Shown here: positions 1-9,921 of the stretch, one piece after another
Layout: the number at the start of each line of letters is the position of its first letter
How positions within the stretch are numbered: the stretch's first letter is position 1
NCBI RefSeq assembly: GCF_014643535.1
Contig: NZ_BMJQ01000001.1
Coordinates: 558,001-622,000 of the forward strand
Direction of reading: 5' to 3'
Origin: Aliidongia dinghuensis
Lineage (GTDB): Bacteria; Pseudomonadota; Alphaproteobacteria; ATCC43930; CGMCC-115725
Length of the DNA: 64,000 nt
Program-made: the position numbers and the translations under genes
The notes under the pieces: model-generated
Database searches by the model: none
Seen by the model: only the letters and a program-made list of their open reading frames with translations
What the model was told of the DNA's origin: nothing

Positions 1-1144
1 GCGGCGTGAAGCCGAAGCGCAGGATGTCGGGCGCGCGGAAGTCGCCGATCACGCCGCGGGCGATCAGTGCCTGCATGATCGGGTAGCCCTGCTCATGGGC
101 GAGCGAGACCTGGCTGCCGCGGGAGGCCTCGTCGCCGGGCGAGACGATGGTGAAGCCGTGGCCGGCCAGCTGCTCCTCGACCAGCTGGGCGAACAGTGCC
201 GACTGGCTGAGCGACTTCTTGCGGATTTCCGCGATCGAGGCGTCGAGCAGGATGTCGACGCCGCATTCGAGGGCTGCCAGGCTCAGAATCGGCGGCGTGC
301 CGACCAGGCCGCGCTGGATGCCGTCGGCCGGGCGGAAATGCGTCTCGAACGCGAACGGGGCGGCGTGGCCGAGCCAGCCGGTCAAGGGCATGGTCATCTG
401 TCCGTGCCAGCGCTCGGCCGCCCAGAGGAACGCGGGCGCGCCCGGCCCGCCGTTCAGGTACTTGTAGCCGCAGCCGACGGCGAAATCGGCGCCGGCCCGG
501 TTGAGGTCGACCGGCACGGCGCCGGCCGAATGGCAGAGGTCCCACAGCATCAAGGCGCCGGCGTCATGCGCCCGGGTCGTGACGCGCGCCATGTCGTGCA
601 GGCGCCCGGTGCGGTAGTTGACGTGGGTCAGCATGACGACCGCGACCTCATCGGTGATCGCGGCGTCGATCGCTTCCGGCTCGACCAGCCTCAGCTCGTG
701 CCCCTCGGCCAGGAGGGCGGCCAGGCCCTCGGCAATATAGAGGTCGGTCGGGAAATTCGCCGGCTCCGACAGGATGACCCTGCGGCCGGGCCGGAGCCGG
801 AGGGCGGCGGCCAGCGTCTTGAACAGGTTCACACTGGTCGAATCGCCGACCATCGTCTCGCCGGGCTTGGCGCCGATCAGCCGGCCGATCTTGTCGCCGA
901 CGCGCGCCGGCAGCGCGATCCAGTCATGCTTGTTCCAGCTGGTGATGAGGTCGCGGCCCCATTCGGCCTCGATCACCTGGGCAAGGCGCGCCGCGGTCGC
1001 CCGCGGCAGCGCGCCCAGCGAGTTGCCGTCGAGATAGATCACTCCCTGCGGCAAGACGAAACGGTCGCGGAAGGGCTTGAGCGGGTCGGTCTTGTCGAGG
1101 GCGGCGAGATCGGGGCGGGCCAAAACGGGGCGTGTGGGCGTCAC
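1..1144 (-). CDS. kynU: Kynureninase, 3' end cut by window edge
   Basis: PLP enzyme that cleaves L-kynurenine to anthranilate and alanine in tryptophan degradation. On the minus strand the frame reads 381 codons and leaves the window without a stop; the family is about 400 residues, so only a short C-terminus is missing. Visible are the N-terminal YLDGNSLG motif and a GYKYLNGGPGAPAF segment carrying the PLP lysine. No ATG lies near the start. The best start is a GTG at 1144-1142 inside a GTGA overlap with the kynB stop, implying translational coupling. Confidence 0.9.
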   Translation of the reverse strand, partial: MTPTRPVLARPDLAALDKTDPLKPFRDRFVLPQGVIYLDGNSLGALPRATAARLAQVIEAEWGRDLITSWNKHDWIALPARVGDKIGRLIGAKPGETMVGDSTSVNLFKTLAAALRLRPGRRVILSEPANFPTDLYIAEGLAALLAEGHELRLVEPEAIDAAITDEVAVVMLTHVNYRTGRLHDMARVTTRAHDAGALMLWDLCHSAGAVPVDLNRAGADFAVGCGYKYLNGGPGAPAFLWAAERWHGQMTMPLTGWLGHAAPFAFETHFRPADGIQRGLVGTPPILSLAALECGVDILLDASIAEIRKKSLSQSALFAQLVEEQLAGHGFTIVSPGDEASRGSQVSLAHEQGYPIMQALIARGVIGDFRAPDILRFGFTP

Positions 1145-1782
1145 GATGTTGGGCTCGGCAGCGGTCTCAGCACGGCGCGCAGCGGTGCCGCGTCCATGTT
1201 CATGAGCTTCAGGGGAAGGGCGATCAGTTCGTAGTCGCCGGGCGGCACGTGGTCCAGCACCAGGTTCTCGAGGATCAGCATGCCGTGGCGGCGGACCGCC
1301 ATATGGGCATCGAGCGTCTTGGAGGTCGCGGGATCGACAGAGGCCGCATCGGTGCCGATGAGGTCGACGCCGTGTGCTGCCATGAAATCGATCGCCGCCG
1401 GGTCGATCGCGGTGAAGTCCTGGACCCACTGGTCTTGCGGCATGCGCTCGTAGGTGCGGAGCAAGAGCCGGCGGACGGGTCTTGCGAGTGCTGCCGCCAG
1501 GTGGTCGGGCCGCACCAGCGGCCCGAGGCCGCGCAGGTCGACGACGCGCGCCGGGCCGATGAAGCGGGCGAGCTCGAACGCGCCGGCCGGAGCGCCGTTC
1601 GCGTCGTAATGCAGCGGCGCGTCGGCATGTGAGCCGGCGTGGGTCGAGAGGGTGATGGCGCCGACATTGACCGGGCAATCCGGCCCCAGCACCCAGGTCC
1701 GTTCCTCACGGTAGGGCGTGTCGCCGGGGAAGGCGGGCGTGCCCGGCCGCAAGGCCGGGCTGATGTCCCAGAGCTCCATCAA
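1141..1782 (-). CDS. kynB: N-formylkynurenine formamidase (arylformamidase)
   Basis: Predicted metal-dependent cyclase-family hydrolase of 213 residues that converts N-formylkynurenine to kynurenine and formate. The family metal site HAGSHADAPLHY is near residue 50, and the length matches bacterial KynB. It sits directly upstream of and overlaps kynU, so the two form a kynurenine unit; tryptophan 2,3-dioxygenase (kynA) is not in the window. argG lies 27 bp upstream on the same strand but belongs to another pathway. Confidence 0.92.
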   Translation of the reverse strand: MMELWDISPALRPGTPAFPGDTPYREERTWVLGPDCPVNVGAITLSTHAGSHADAPLHYDANGAPAGAFELARFIGPARVVDLRGLGPLVRPDHLAAALARPVRRLLLRTYERMPQDQWVQDFTAIDPAAIDFMAAHGVDLIGTDAASVDPATSKTLDAHMAVRRHGMLILENLVLDHVPPGDYELIALPLKLMNMDAAPLRAVLRPLPSPTS

Positions 1783-1809
1783 AGCGCCATCCCGGGAGGA
1801 CGCGCGGGC

Positions 1810-3018
<1,209 letters not shown>

Positions 3019-3192
3019 GCTTCTCTCACGCGCTTACAGGGAAAAATCGAGGCCGGCAGTATAGGGGAATGTGCCGGGCCGGCAAGGCGGCCGGCAATGT
3101 GTGCGGAACAGGGGTGTGCAGCACAGGGAACCCTGCCGCGACCGGCCAGCGCTTGCGCCTGCGAGTCGTTTGCGTTACGACTGATCTTGCAA

Positions 3193-3209
3193 TTGCGAAT
3201 GGTTCTGAA
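3193..3209 (+). promoter_or_regulatory. Fur-like iron box upstream of the FTR1 operon
   Basis: TTGCGAATGGTTCTGAA lies 53 bp before the permease start codon. It resembles the TTGCGAATGATTCGCAA type of Fur/Irr-family palindrome, with three differences. Its placement before an iron-permease operon supports the call; the motif comparison is from memory and was not scored. Confidence 0.4.
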
Positions 3210-3262
3210 TATCTGTGCCGTCGCCCGATGCCCTGCCGGTATCGGTGCTTAGGAGTAGCGCC

Positions 3263-4123
3263 ATGCTGGCGAGTTTGCTGATTGTGTTCCGCGAGATCCT
3301 TGAGGCCGGCCTCATCGTCGGCATCGTGCTCGCCGCGACCGAGGGCGTGCGCGGGCGTGGCCGCTGGGTTGCGGCCGGCGTCGGGGCGGGCGTGCTGGGC
3401 GCCTCGATCCTGGCGCTGTTCGCCGGCGCGGTGTCGAGCGCGTTCCAGGGCTCGGGCCAGGAGCTGTTCACGGTCTCGATCCTCTGCCTCGCCGTCGTGA
3501 TGCTCGGCTGGCACACGGTCTGGATGTCGAAGCACGGGCGCGAGATGGCGGCCGAGATGTCGGCGGCCGGCCGGGCGGTCAAGACCGGGCAGAAGTCGCT
3601 CCTGGCCATGGCCATCGTCGTCGCGGTCGCGGTGCTGCGTGAGGGCTTCGAGGTCGTGCTGTTCCTCTACGGCATCGCCGCCTCCAGCCAGGAAGGGCCG
3701 GTGCCGTTGTTCGTGGGCGGGCTCGCCGGCGTCGGGCTCGGCTCGCTCCTGTCGTACCTGCTCTATCGCGGCCTCGTCATCATCCCGATCCGGCATCTGT
3801 TCTCGGTTACGAATGGGCTGGTGGCACTGCTCGCCGCCGGCATGGCCGGCCAGGCCGCCGACATCCTGGCCCAGATCGGCCTCGTGCCGACCTTGGGCGA
3901 CCAGGTCTGGGACAGCTCCGCCATCCTGGCGCAGGACAGCCTCGCCGGCCGGGCGCTCCATGCGCTCGTGGGCTACGCCGACCGGCCGAGCGGCATCCAG
4001 ATCGTGACCTATCTCGTGACCCTCGTCGTGCTGATCTCGCTCAGCCGGATCATCGGCAAGGCCAAGACCCAGCCGCCGAAGACCGGCACCATGGTACCGC
4101 CCGTCGCTCAACCTGGTGAATAA
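3263..4123 (+). CDS. FTR1/EfeU-family high-affinity iron permease
   Basis: Polytopic inner-membrane permease of 286 residues. Both signature REXXE motifs are present: REILE at residues 10-14 and REGFE at 126-130, each in a hydrophobic helix; these acidic motifs bind iron in FTR1 and EfeU. ATG 3263 was chosen because AGGAG lies at 3251-3255 and the protein then begins exactly at the conserved first helix. The cupredoxin gene follows after 6 bp and an outer-membrane protein after that, giving a three-gene operon. No EfeO/EfeB or multicopper oxidase is present, so the electron or oxidation partner is likely the cupredoxin. Confidence 0.9.
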   Translation: MLASLLIVFREILEAGLIVGIVLAATEGVRGRGRWVAAGVGAGVLGASILALFAGAVSSAFQGSGQELFTVSILCLAVVMLGWHTVWMSKHGREMAAEMSAAGRAVKTGQKSLLAMAIVVAVAVLREGFEVVLFLYGIAASSQEGPVPLFVGGLAGVGLGSLLSYLLYRGLVIIPIRHLFSVTNGLVALLAAGMAGQAADILAQIGLVPTLGDQVWDSSAILAQDSLAGRALHALVGYADRPSGIQIVTYLVTLVVLISLSRIIGKAKTQPPKTGTMVPPVAQPGE

Positions 4124-4129
4124 GACAAA

Positions 4130-4474
4130 ATGAACAAGACCCTCGGCGCCGCGCTGGCGCTCGCGGCGCTGGCGCCCGCTGCCCTCACCATGGCCGGCCC
4201 GGCCGTTGCGGATGATGCGGTGCACCTGTCGATCAAGGATCACAAATACGTGCCGGACCGGCTCGAGGTGCCCGCCGGCGTCAAGTTCAAGCTCCTGGTC
4301 AAGAACGAGGACCCGACGCCGGAAGAGTTCGAGAGCTTCGAGCTGAAGCGCGAGAAGGTCGTGGCACCCGGGCAGGAGATCCAGGTGTTCCTGGGCCCGC
4401 TCGATCCCGGCGAATACAAGTTCTTCGGCGATTTCCACCAGGACACCGCCAAGGGCGTGATGGTCGCCAAGTAA
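4130..4474 (+). CDS. Periplasmic cupredoxin-domain protein of the iron operon
   Basis: 114 residues: a signal peptide of about 27 residues (cut near AVADDAV) and a single cupredoxin fold, with the conserved phrase PAGVKFKLLVKNED and a C-terminal PGEYKFFGDFHQ segment. FTR1 permeases are often paired with such small periplasmic metal-binding proteins (EfeO cupredoxin domain, FetP/P19 group). A classical Cys ligand is missing, so it may bind Cu or Fe through His, Met and acidic residues. The stop codon lies in the first unit of a 15-bp tandem repeat. Confidence 0.8.
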   Translation: MNKTLGAALALAALAPAALTMAGPAVADDAVHLSIKDHKYVPDRLEVPAGVKFKLLVKNEDPTPEEFESFELKREKVVAPGQEIQVFLGPLDPGEYKFFGDFHQDTAKGVMVAK

Positions 4475-4510
4475 TCGCGCGCCAAGGAATTCTACGCCAA
4501 GTAATCCTGC
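4466..4510. repeat. Three 15-bp tandem units over the cupredoxin stop codon
   Basis: GCCAAGTAATCGCGC, GCCAAGGAATTCTAC and GCCAAGTAATCCTGC follow each other without a gap. Unit 1 contains the TAA stop of the cupredoxin gene and unit 3 repeats it. Confidence 0.85.
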
Positions 4511-4537
4511 GCCAGCGCACCGGAGTTCAGACAGCAT

Positions 4538-5305
4538 ATGACCATCTTCGCGCGCCGCCTCGGCGGTCTCGCCGTCGCGGCCCTTGCACTCGCGGCGCCC
4601 GTCGCGGCCCATGCCGACTTTCACATCCGCTCGCCCAACGAGATCGATGAACACGAACTCGAGATCGAGCACAACGGCGCCTGGAGCTGGGACCGCAACC
4701 GCGACAACGACAACGCGCAGTCCTACACGGCCGAGATCGGCTATGGCGTGAATTCCTGGTGGCACCCGGAACTCGAGCTCGGGTTCGAGCGGCCGCCGGG
4801 CGTCGGCCAGTCGACCGATGTCAGCGAGGCCGTCTGGGAGAACACATTCAGCCTGACCGAGCCGGGCGAGAACTGGGCCGACGTCGGGTTCTACTGGGAA
4901 TACGCCCACGGCCTGCAGAACCAGTCCTCGGATTCGATGCTGTTCGGCCCGCTCTTCGAGAAGGACGTCGGCCACACGACCCAGACGCTCAATCTGTTTC
5001 TCGGCAAGAACGTCGGGCCGCACCAGGACAACCACGGCTTTGACCTGAGCTATGCCTGGCAGAGCCGCTGGAACATGACGCAGGCCTTCTCGCCGGCGGT
5101 CGAGGTCTATGGCGACGCCGGCCAGATCGACCGGATCGGCAAGTTCCAGGACCAGCAGTTCCTGGTCGGCCCGGTCGGGGTCGGCAGCTTCTTCGTCGGG
5201 CCGCTGGGCAAATTCAAGTACGAGGCGGGCTATCTGTTCGGCGCCACGCGCGCGTCGGCCAATGGCACGGTCCGCTGGAAGTTCGAACTCGAAATCCCGC
5301 TCTAA
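4538..5305 (+). CDS. Putative outer-membrane beta-barrel protein, third gene of the iron operon
   Basis: 255 residues with a clear signal peptide (about 27 residues, ending AAHADFHI). The mature part has alternating polar and aromatic residues as in beta strands and ends with hydrophobic, acidic strands (WKFELEIPL), as outer-membrane barrels do. It is rich in Asp, Glu, His and Trp. No named family is recognised. Its position 63 bp after the cupredoxin gene suggests a role in metal entry or sensing at the outer membrane; this is inference from context only. Confidence 0.65.
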   Translation: MTIFARRLGGLAVAALALAAPVAAHADFHIRSPNEIDEHELEIEHNGAWSWDRNRDNDNAQSYTAEIGYGVNSWWHPELELGFERPPGVGQSTDVSEAVWENTFSLTEPGENWADVGFYWEYAHGLQNQSSDSMLFGPLFEKDVGHTTQTLNLFLGKNVGPHQDNHGFDLSYAWQSRWNMTQAFSPAVEVYGDAGQIDRIGKFQDQQFLVGPVGVGSFFVGPLGKFKYEAGYLFGATRASANGTVRWKFELEIPL

Positions 5306-5309
5306 GGCG

Positions 5310-5657
5310 TCAGACCTCGGTCGAGGCGCCGGGATTGAGCGCCCGGCATGCTGTCTCGTATTGCAGGCCGATGAAGGGCGGGCGCTTGTAGAAGCCTTTG
5401 AGCCACGAGGCGACGAGGCACAGCTCCTCGAGCCGCAGCACCTCGTCGAGCGTGCCGTCCGGGAAACGGATCTCGAAACTGTCGGAGACGAACTCGAGCA
5501 CTCGCTCGACCTGCTCCAGGCTCAAGCCCAGATCGGTTTCCAGCACCGCGGTGCGGATCAGTTGCTTTTCATCGATGCCGTATTCATCGCGGATCAGCTT
5601 CACGATCCAGCGGAACATATGCATCCAGTTCTTGACGTCCGCAGTCGAGGAGGACAT
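5310..5657 (-). CDS. Small acyl-carrier-protein-like protein
   Basis: 115 residues from ATG 5657 (an ATG at 5720 in the same frame adds 21 residues that look non-coding). The segment TDLGLSLEQVERVLEFV resembles the helix-II region of acyl carrier proteins, where Ser after DLG-x would carry phosphopantetheine; a later acidic helix fits the fold. The family could be DUF1493-like. It ends 4 bp from the convergent outer-membrane gene. No fatty-acid or polyketide gene is nearby, so partner enzymes are unknown. Confidence 0.5.
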   Translation of the reverse strand: MSSSTADVKNWMHMFRWIVKLIRDEYGIDEKQLIRTAVLETDLGLSLEQVERVLEFVSDSFEIRFPDGTLDEVLRLEELCLVASWLKGFYKRPPFIGLQYETACRALNPGASTEV

Positions 5658-5830
5658 CTGAGCGCCGCCGTTTGCCGTGGCAAGAAAGCCGCCCCGGCCC
5701 CGTGCCCTTTCAAAGGGCACCTCATTCGGTCGAAACGGTCCGTTCTTCTAGCACGGTCGGCTGCGCAGCGGCCATAGCGCGATGTCCGCAATTCGCGCGA
5801 TCGGTGGTTGCCGGCAGCGGTTGCGGCGGC

Positions 5831-7021
5831 TCAGTTGGCCGCCGCCGCTTCCGCCTCGCGCCGCAGGAGCTCGCTCTTGCGGATCTTGATGCTGTCGGAC
5901 TTGAGCTGGCCGCAGGCCGCCAGGATGTCGCGGCCGCGCGGCGTGCGCACGGGCGAGGAATAGCCCGCCGCATTGACGATGTCGGCGAACACCTTGATCG
6001 CAGCATCGGTCGAGCACTCGAACGGCGCGCCGGGCCAGGGGTTGAACGGGATCAGGTTGACCTTGGCCGGGATGCCCGAGAGCAGCCGCACCAGCTCGCG
6101 CGCCTCGGCCGGGCTGTCATTGATGCCCTTCAGCATGACGTATTCGAACGTGATGCGCCGGGCGTTGGACGAGCCCGGATAGGTGCGGCAGGCGTCTAGC
6201 AGCTCGGCGATCGGGTATTTCTTGTTGATCGGCACGATCACGTCGCGCAATTCGTCGTTCACGGCATGGAGCGAGACGGCGAGATTGACGGCGAGCTCTT
6301 CGCCGCACAGGCGGATCATCGGCACGACGCCGGCGGTCGACAGCGTGATGCGGCGCTTGGAGAGCGAGATGCCCTCGTGGTCCATGACGATCTTGAGCGC
6401 CTTCGAGACGTTCTCGTAGTTATAGAGCGGCTCGCCCATGCCCATCATGACGATGTTGGTGAGCTTGCGGTCGGTTTCGGCCGCGTTCCATTCCTCGAGC
6501 CGGTCCCGTGCGTGCATGACCTGGCCCACGATCTCGGCCGCCGTCAGGTTGCGCACCAGCTTCTGCGTGCCGGTGTGGCAGAACTTGCAGGTGAGCGTGC
6601 AGCCGACCTGGCTCGAGACGCACAGCGTGCCGCGGTCCTCTTCCGGGATATGAACCGTCTCGACTTCCTGACCGTCGGGGAACTTCAAGAGCCACTTGCG
6701 CGTGCCGTCGATCGAGGCAAGATCGCGCGTCGTCTCGGGCCGGCGCACGACGTAGCGTTCAGCAAGCCCGGCGCGGAAGCTTTTCGACAGCGAGGTCATC
6801 GCGTCGAACTCGGTCGCCCCCTTGTTGTAGATCCACTGCCACAGCTGATTGGCGCGGAACTTGGGCGCGCCGATCGACGCCATCTCGGCCACCAGCTCCT
6901 CGCGCGACAGGCCGACCAGGTTGATCCGCGTATCGGCGGTGGTCGCCGGCGTGGCTGTCGGCAATAGGGTGGCCGTCGCGTCGGCCGTCGGGGCGTGGGC
7001 GTCCATGGTCAAGCTGCTCAT
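5831..7021 (-). CDS. rlmN: Dual-specificity 23S rRNA A2503 / tRNA A37 C2-methyltransferase RlmN
   Basis: Radical-SAM methyltransferase of 396 residues that methylates C2 of A2503 in 23S rRNA and of A37 in some tRNAs. The 4Fe-4S site CTLTCKFC is at residues 141-148. The conserved blocks VSSQVGC, MGMGEP and the SLHAVND segment are visible. The N-terminal 30 residues are a low-complexity Thr/Ala-rich extension. ATG 7021 is used; a second ATG follows at codon 6. The gene is monocistronic. Confidence 0.96.
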   Translation of the reverse strand: MSSLTMDAHAPTADATATLLPTATPATTADTRINLVGLSREELVAEMASIGAPKFRANQLWQWIYNKGATEFDAMTSLSKSFRAGLAERYVVRRPETTRDLASIDGTRKWLLKFPDGQEVETVHIPEEDRGTLCVSSQVGCTLTCKFCHTGTQKLVRNLTAAEIVGQVMHARDRLEEWNAAETDRKLTNIVMMGMGEPLYNYENVSKALKIVMDHEGISLSKRRITLSTAGVVPMIRLCGEELAVNLAVSLHAVNDELRDVIVPINKKYPIAELLDACRTYPGSSNARRITFEYVMLKGINDSPAEARELVRLLSGIPAKVNLIPFNPWPGAPFECSTDAAIKVFADIVNAAGYSSPVRTPRGRDILAACGQLKSDSIKIRKSELLRREAEAAAAN

Positions 7022-7116
7022 CGGAGTTCAAGCGGCTCTTATATGCCGAAACCCCGCGAAATCCCAAGGCCCGTCGCTGCTGGGCTGCAATACGCCGGGT
7101 GCGGGGGGCAAATTTC

Positions 7117-7227
7117 GTCATTCCCGCGGAGGCGGGGATCCAGTCCTTTACGCGCGGTAGCGCGGATAAAGAGTCATGTCGCCGCGGACGCGGCTCATGG
7201 CTGGGTTCCCGCCTCCGCGGGAATGAC
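7117..7227 (-). repeat. Palindromic 3'-end element, copy 1
   Basis: Terminal arms of 27 bp (7117-7143 and 7201-7227) are near-perfect inverted repeats that start GTCATTCCCGCG. The core contains GCCGCG and CCGCGCTACCGCGCG blocks shared with copies at 10964 and 54632. Read on the minus strand, the core has the same orientation as the other copies. It starts 9 bp after the stop of the IalB-family gene. Confidence 0.9.
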
Positions 7228-7236
7228 AGTTTTGTT

Positions 7237-7779
7237 CTACCGCTTGACCTTGCACGCCTTGTCGATGGCGCCCAGTGCTTCGCCGAAACCGGCGAGCGCG
7301 TAGACGTCGGAGACGTCGGCGCCCTTGGCGGGCTTGGCCTTGACGGTCAGTTCCTTGCCCTTCGCCATGGCGGTCACGACCGCCTTGTCGGTGTCGCTGT
7401 CGCGCGACCAGGCCGTGTCGCTCGCGGTGAAGAAATCGAAGCTCTGCTTGTCGATGGCGACGGTCACGTCGGCGCCCTTGGCGAAGGCGAAATTCTGGCC
7501 AGGCTCGACCGAGACCACGTTAAACGCCTTGTCGGCCGGTCGATGGGTGACGAGCAGATGGGCGTCGCGCTTGACCTTGGTCGGCTCCTGGCTCTTGGGC
7601 GCGCCGACGACGTAGCAGATCTCACCCTTGCCGTCGGCCATGGTATAGGCGGTCCAGCTATGAAACTCGCCGAGCTGCTTCGGGGCCGTCGTCGTCGCGG
7701 CGCCAGCCGCGCCGGCAGGGCCCGCCAGCAGAGGAATTGCGGCCAGGGCCGCGACGGCGGCCCAATGTTTCGTCGACAT
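7237..7779 (-). CDS. Invasion-associated locus B (IalB) family protein
   Basis: 180-residue periplasmic protein with a signal peptide of about 27 residues (cut near AGAAGA). The family pattern is visible: an N-terminal WTAYTMADGKGEICYV segment, then VTHRP, and a paired Cys near the C-terminus (DKACKVKR). In Bartonella IalB affects host-cell invasion; in free-living alphaproteobacteria the role is unclear, likely envelope-related. ATG 7779 has GAGGTAA just upstream. The preceding 260 bp hold no gene but include AT-rich stretches suited to its promoter. Confidence 0.8.
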   Translation of the reverse strand: MSTKHWAAVAALAAIPLLAGPAGAAGAATTTAPKQLGEFHSWTAYTMADGKGEICYVVGAPKSQEPTKVKRDAHLLVTHRPADKAFNVVSVEPGQNFAFAKGADVTVAIDKQSFDFFTASDTAWSRDSDTDKAVVTAMAKGKELTVKAKPAKGADVSDVYALAGFGEALGAIDKACKVKR

Positions 7780-8039
7780 GAACTTACCTCGATCTCTCGT
7801 CCTACTGCCGGGGGTCCGATCCCGGCGCACCGTCCCATCGGTGATGCCGTCATCCTGCCGCAACGTCGAGGCAAAAAAATGGCACGAAATCGCTCGGATG
7901 AAAAAATAACGCTGCGCATCGGCGCTGAAACCCTTGTGCCGCAACGACTGATTGTGCCGCCCCTGCGTCCTTGCTAGAGGGCCGCGAGTGCGCTGGCGAT
8001 AGGCTCCGGAGCGAGTTGGGTATTGGATCGAGTCGGGTC

Positions 8040-8951
8040 TTATGGATCGCGCGGTGGTGGGGCGCCGGTCGCGAGCGCCTGAGCCCAGAGTGCTGCGGCC
8101 GCCGGACGCAGCCGCGCTGCCGAGCGGTAGAGACGGATCTCGAGTGGCAGCTCCCATTCCGGGCCGGCGGCGCGGACGAGCGTGCCGGCGGCCAGTTCCT
8201 GGGTGATCGAGCTCATCGGCAGCCAGGCGGCGCCGTGGCCTTCGAGCGCCATCGCCTTCAGCGACTCCGCCATGGAATTCTCATAGCAGACCGCGAAATG
8301 ATGCGCCGGGTTGCGCTGCCGGATCTGCTCGACGATGCGGCCGAGAAAGCAGTCCGCCGAATAGGCGAGCAGCCGCGCCGGGGCTGCGTCGGTGCCGGGG
8401 AAATTGCTGCCGTCGCCGCCCGGCCGTGTGACAGGCATCAGCCGGTCGCGCGCCACGAGGATCGAGGGGAATTGCGCCGGATCGACCATGATCGGCACCG
8501 CCTCATGGGCGAAGCACAGGAGGAAGTCGCAATCGCCCTCGCTCAGCGCCTCGACGCAGTCGTGCAGGTTGCCCGGCACCAGCCGGGTCGTGAGCGGGCC
8601 CAGCGTCTTCTCCATCTCGCGCAGCCAGCGCGGGAAGAAAGTGAGGCTGATCGTGTGCAGCGCCGAGAAGCGCACGGCGGCATGGGTGCGGCTCCGCTCC
8701 ATCAGGAAGGCGTCGCGCTGCTGGCCCAGGAGCGTCAGCACCTCCTCGGCGGTCGCGCGGAAGCTGCGCCCGGCGGGGGTCAGGGTCGTTGGATAGGTCG
8801 AACGGTCGATGAGCTCGGCGCCGAGCCACATCTCGAGCGCGCGGATGCGCCTGCTGAACGCCGGCTGGGTGACATTGCGCTCCTCGGCCGAGCGCGAGAA
8901 GCTGCCGGTGTTGGCGAGGCTGACGAAATCCTCGAGCCACTTCAGTTCCAA
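8040..8951 (-). CDS. LysR-family transcriptional regulator
   Basis: 303 residues with an N-terminal winged helix (TGSFSRSAEERNVTQPAFSR) and a LysR effector domain. The start is a TTG at 8951-8949, since GAGGAG sits 6-7 bp before it and no in-frame ATG is near; a longer frame exists upstream but overlaps the racemase gene. The gene follows an amino-acid racemase on the same strand after 13 bp, so it may be co-transcribed and may sense an amino acid or related effector. Confidence 0.85.
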   Translation of the reverse strand: MELKWLEDFVSLANTGSFSRSAEERNVTQPAFSRRIRALEMWLGAELIDRSTYPTTLTPAGRSFRATAEEVLTLLGQQRDAFLMERSRTHAAVRFSALHTISLTFFPRWLREMEKTLGPLTTRLVPGNLHDCVEALSEGDCDFLLCFAHEAVPIMVDPAQFPSILVARDRLMPVTRPGGDGSNFPGTDAAPARLLAYSADCFLGRIVEQIRQRNPAHHFAVCYENSMAESLKAMALEGHGAAWLPMSSITQELAAGTLVRAAGPEWELPLEIRLYRSAARLRPAAAALWAQALATGAPPPRDP

Positions 8952-8964
8952 TGCATGCCCCTCC

Positions 8965-9693
8965 TCAAGCGGCACGCCCCATGCCGGTGCCGCGCAGCGC
9001 CGCGACGCAGGCCTCTGCCAGGGCCGCGGTCGAGTCGACGAGCGGATGATCGGCCGCCTCCGGCCGCAGCACGAGCGGCAGCTCGGTGCAGCCGAGCACC
9101 GTCGCCTGGACGCCGCTCTCCCGCAGCCGTGCCACGGCCTGTTCCAAGGCCGCCTGCGCGTCGGTCCAATGGCCGGCCTTGATCGCCCGGATCGAGGCCT
9201 CGACCAGCCGGGTCTGCTCGTCGGGCGTCGGTACCAGGATCTCGAAGCCGGTGCCCGTGCGCCGGTCCTGATAGGCGAGCCGGTTCTGGTAGATACCGGC
9301 GGCGATCGTGCCGCTGGTCGCGAGCAGACCAACGGGACCCGCGGTGACGCCGAACCGGCGGAGCGCGTCGGCGACGGCATCGACGATGTGCAGCATCGGC
9401 ATCTCGCGCGCCAGCGGCTCGAACCAGTGATGCGCCGTGTTGCATGGCATGACCGCGAGCGTGCAGCCGGCGGCGCGCAATTGGGCAAGTCCGGCCTTGA
9501 GCGCCGGCAGGGGCGAGGGGCCGTCGCAGAGGATGGCGCGCGAGCGGTCGGGGATGGCCGGGATCGAGCGGGCGATCACCGGCAGATGTTCCTGGTCCGA
9601 CGCGGCCGGCGTCGCCGCGACCAGCTTCGCGAGGAAATCCGCCGTCGCTGCCGGCCCCATGCCGCCCAATACGCCCAAGATCTCTCCGTTCAT
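8965..9693 (-). CDS. Aspartate/glutamate racemase family protein
   Basis: 242-residue cofactor-independent racemase. Two catalytic cysteines are seen in the family settings MPCNTAHHW and LGCTELPLVL, and the N-terminal glycine motif is GVLGGMGP. It likely interconverts D- and L-forms of an acidic amino acid (RacX/YgeA group have broader substrates). It is divergent from an amino-acid ABC binding protein gene, so regulation from the shared 228-bp gap is possible. Confidence 0.88.
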   Translation of the reverse strand: MNGEILGVLGGMGPAATADFLAKLVAATPAASDQEHLPVIARSIPAIPDRSRAILCDGPSPLPALKAGLAQLRAAGCTLAVMPCNTAHHWFEPLAREMPMLHIVDAVADALRRFGVTAGPVGLLATSGTIAAGIYQNRLAYQDRRTGTGFEILVPTPDEQTRLVEASIRAIKAGHWTDAQAALEQAVARLRESGVQATVLGCTELPLVLRPEAADHPLVDSTAALAEACVAALRGTGMGRAA

Positions 9694-9921
9694 AATCGTC
9701 CGGCCTCCGCTCCTCGATCGACGGATCCGAGGATAGGAAGCGCCCGCGGCGGCCGGCCAATGCCGCTTCGGCCTCGGCGATGCTTCTACGGCATAACCTG
9801 ATTGGTCCGGCCCACTTCATGCATCAACAGCATAATACATGCCGAAACGGCATTCGCATTCCTGGATGGCCTCGATAGGCTTCGATGCCGTTCGGGCTTT
9901 GTCGGCAATGAGGGGGATCGG

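Noticed and set aside
3026-5035. Minus-strand frame of 669 codons across the iron operon
   Set aside because: Antisense shadow of three clear genes with strong motifs on the plus strand; low-complexity product.
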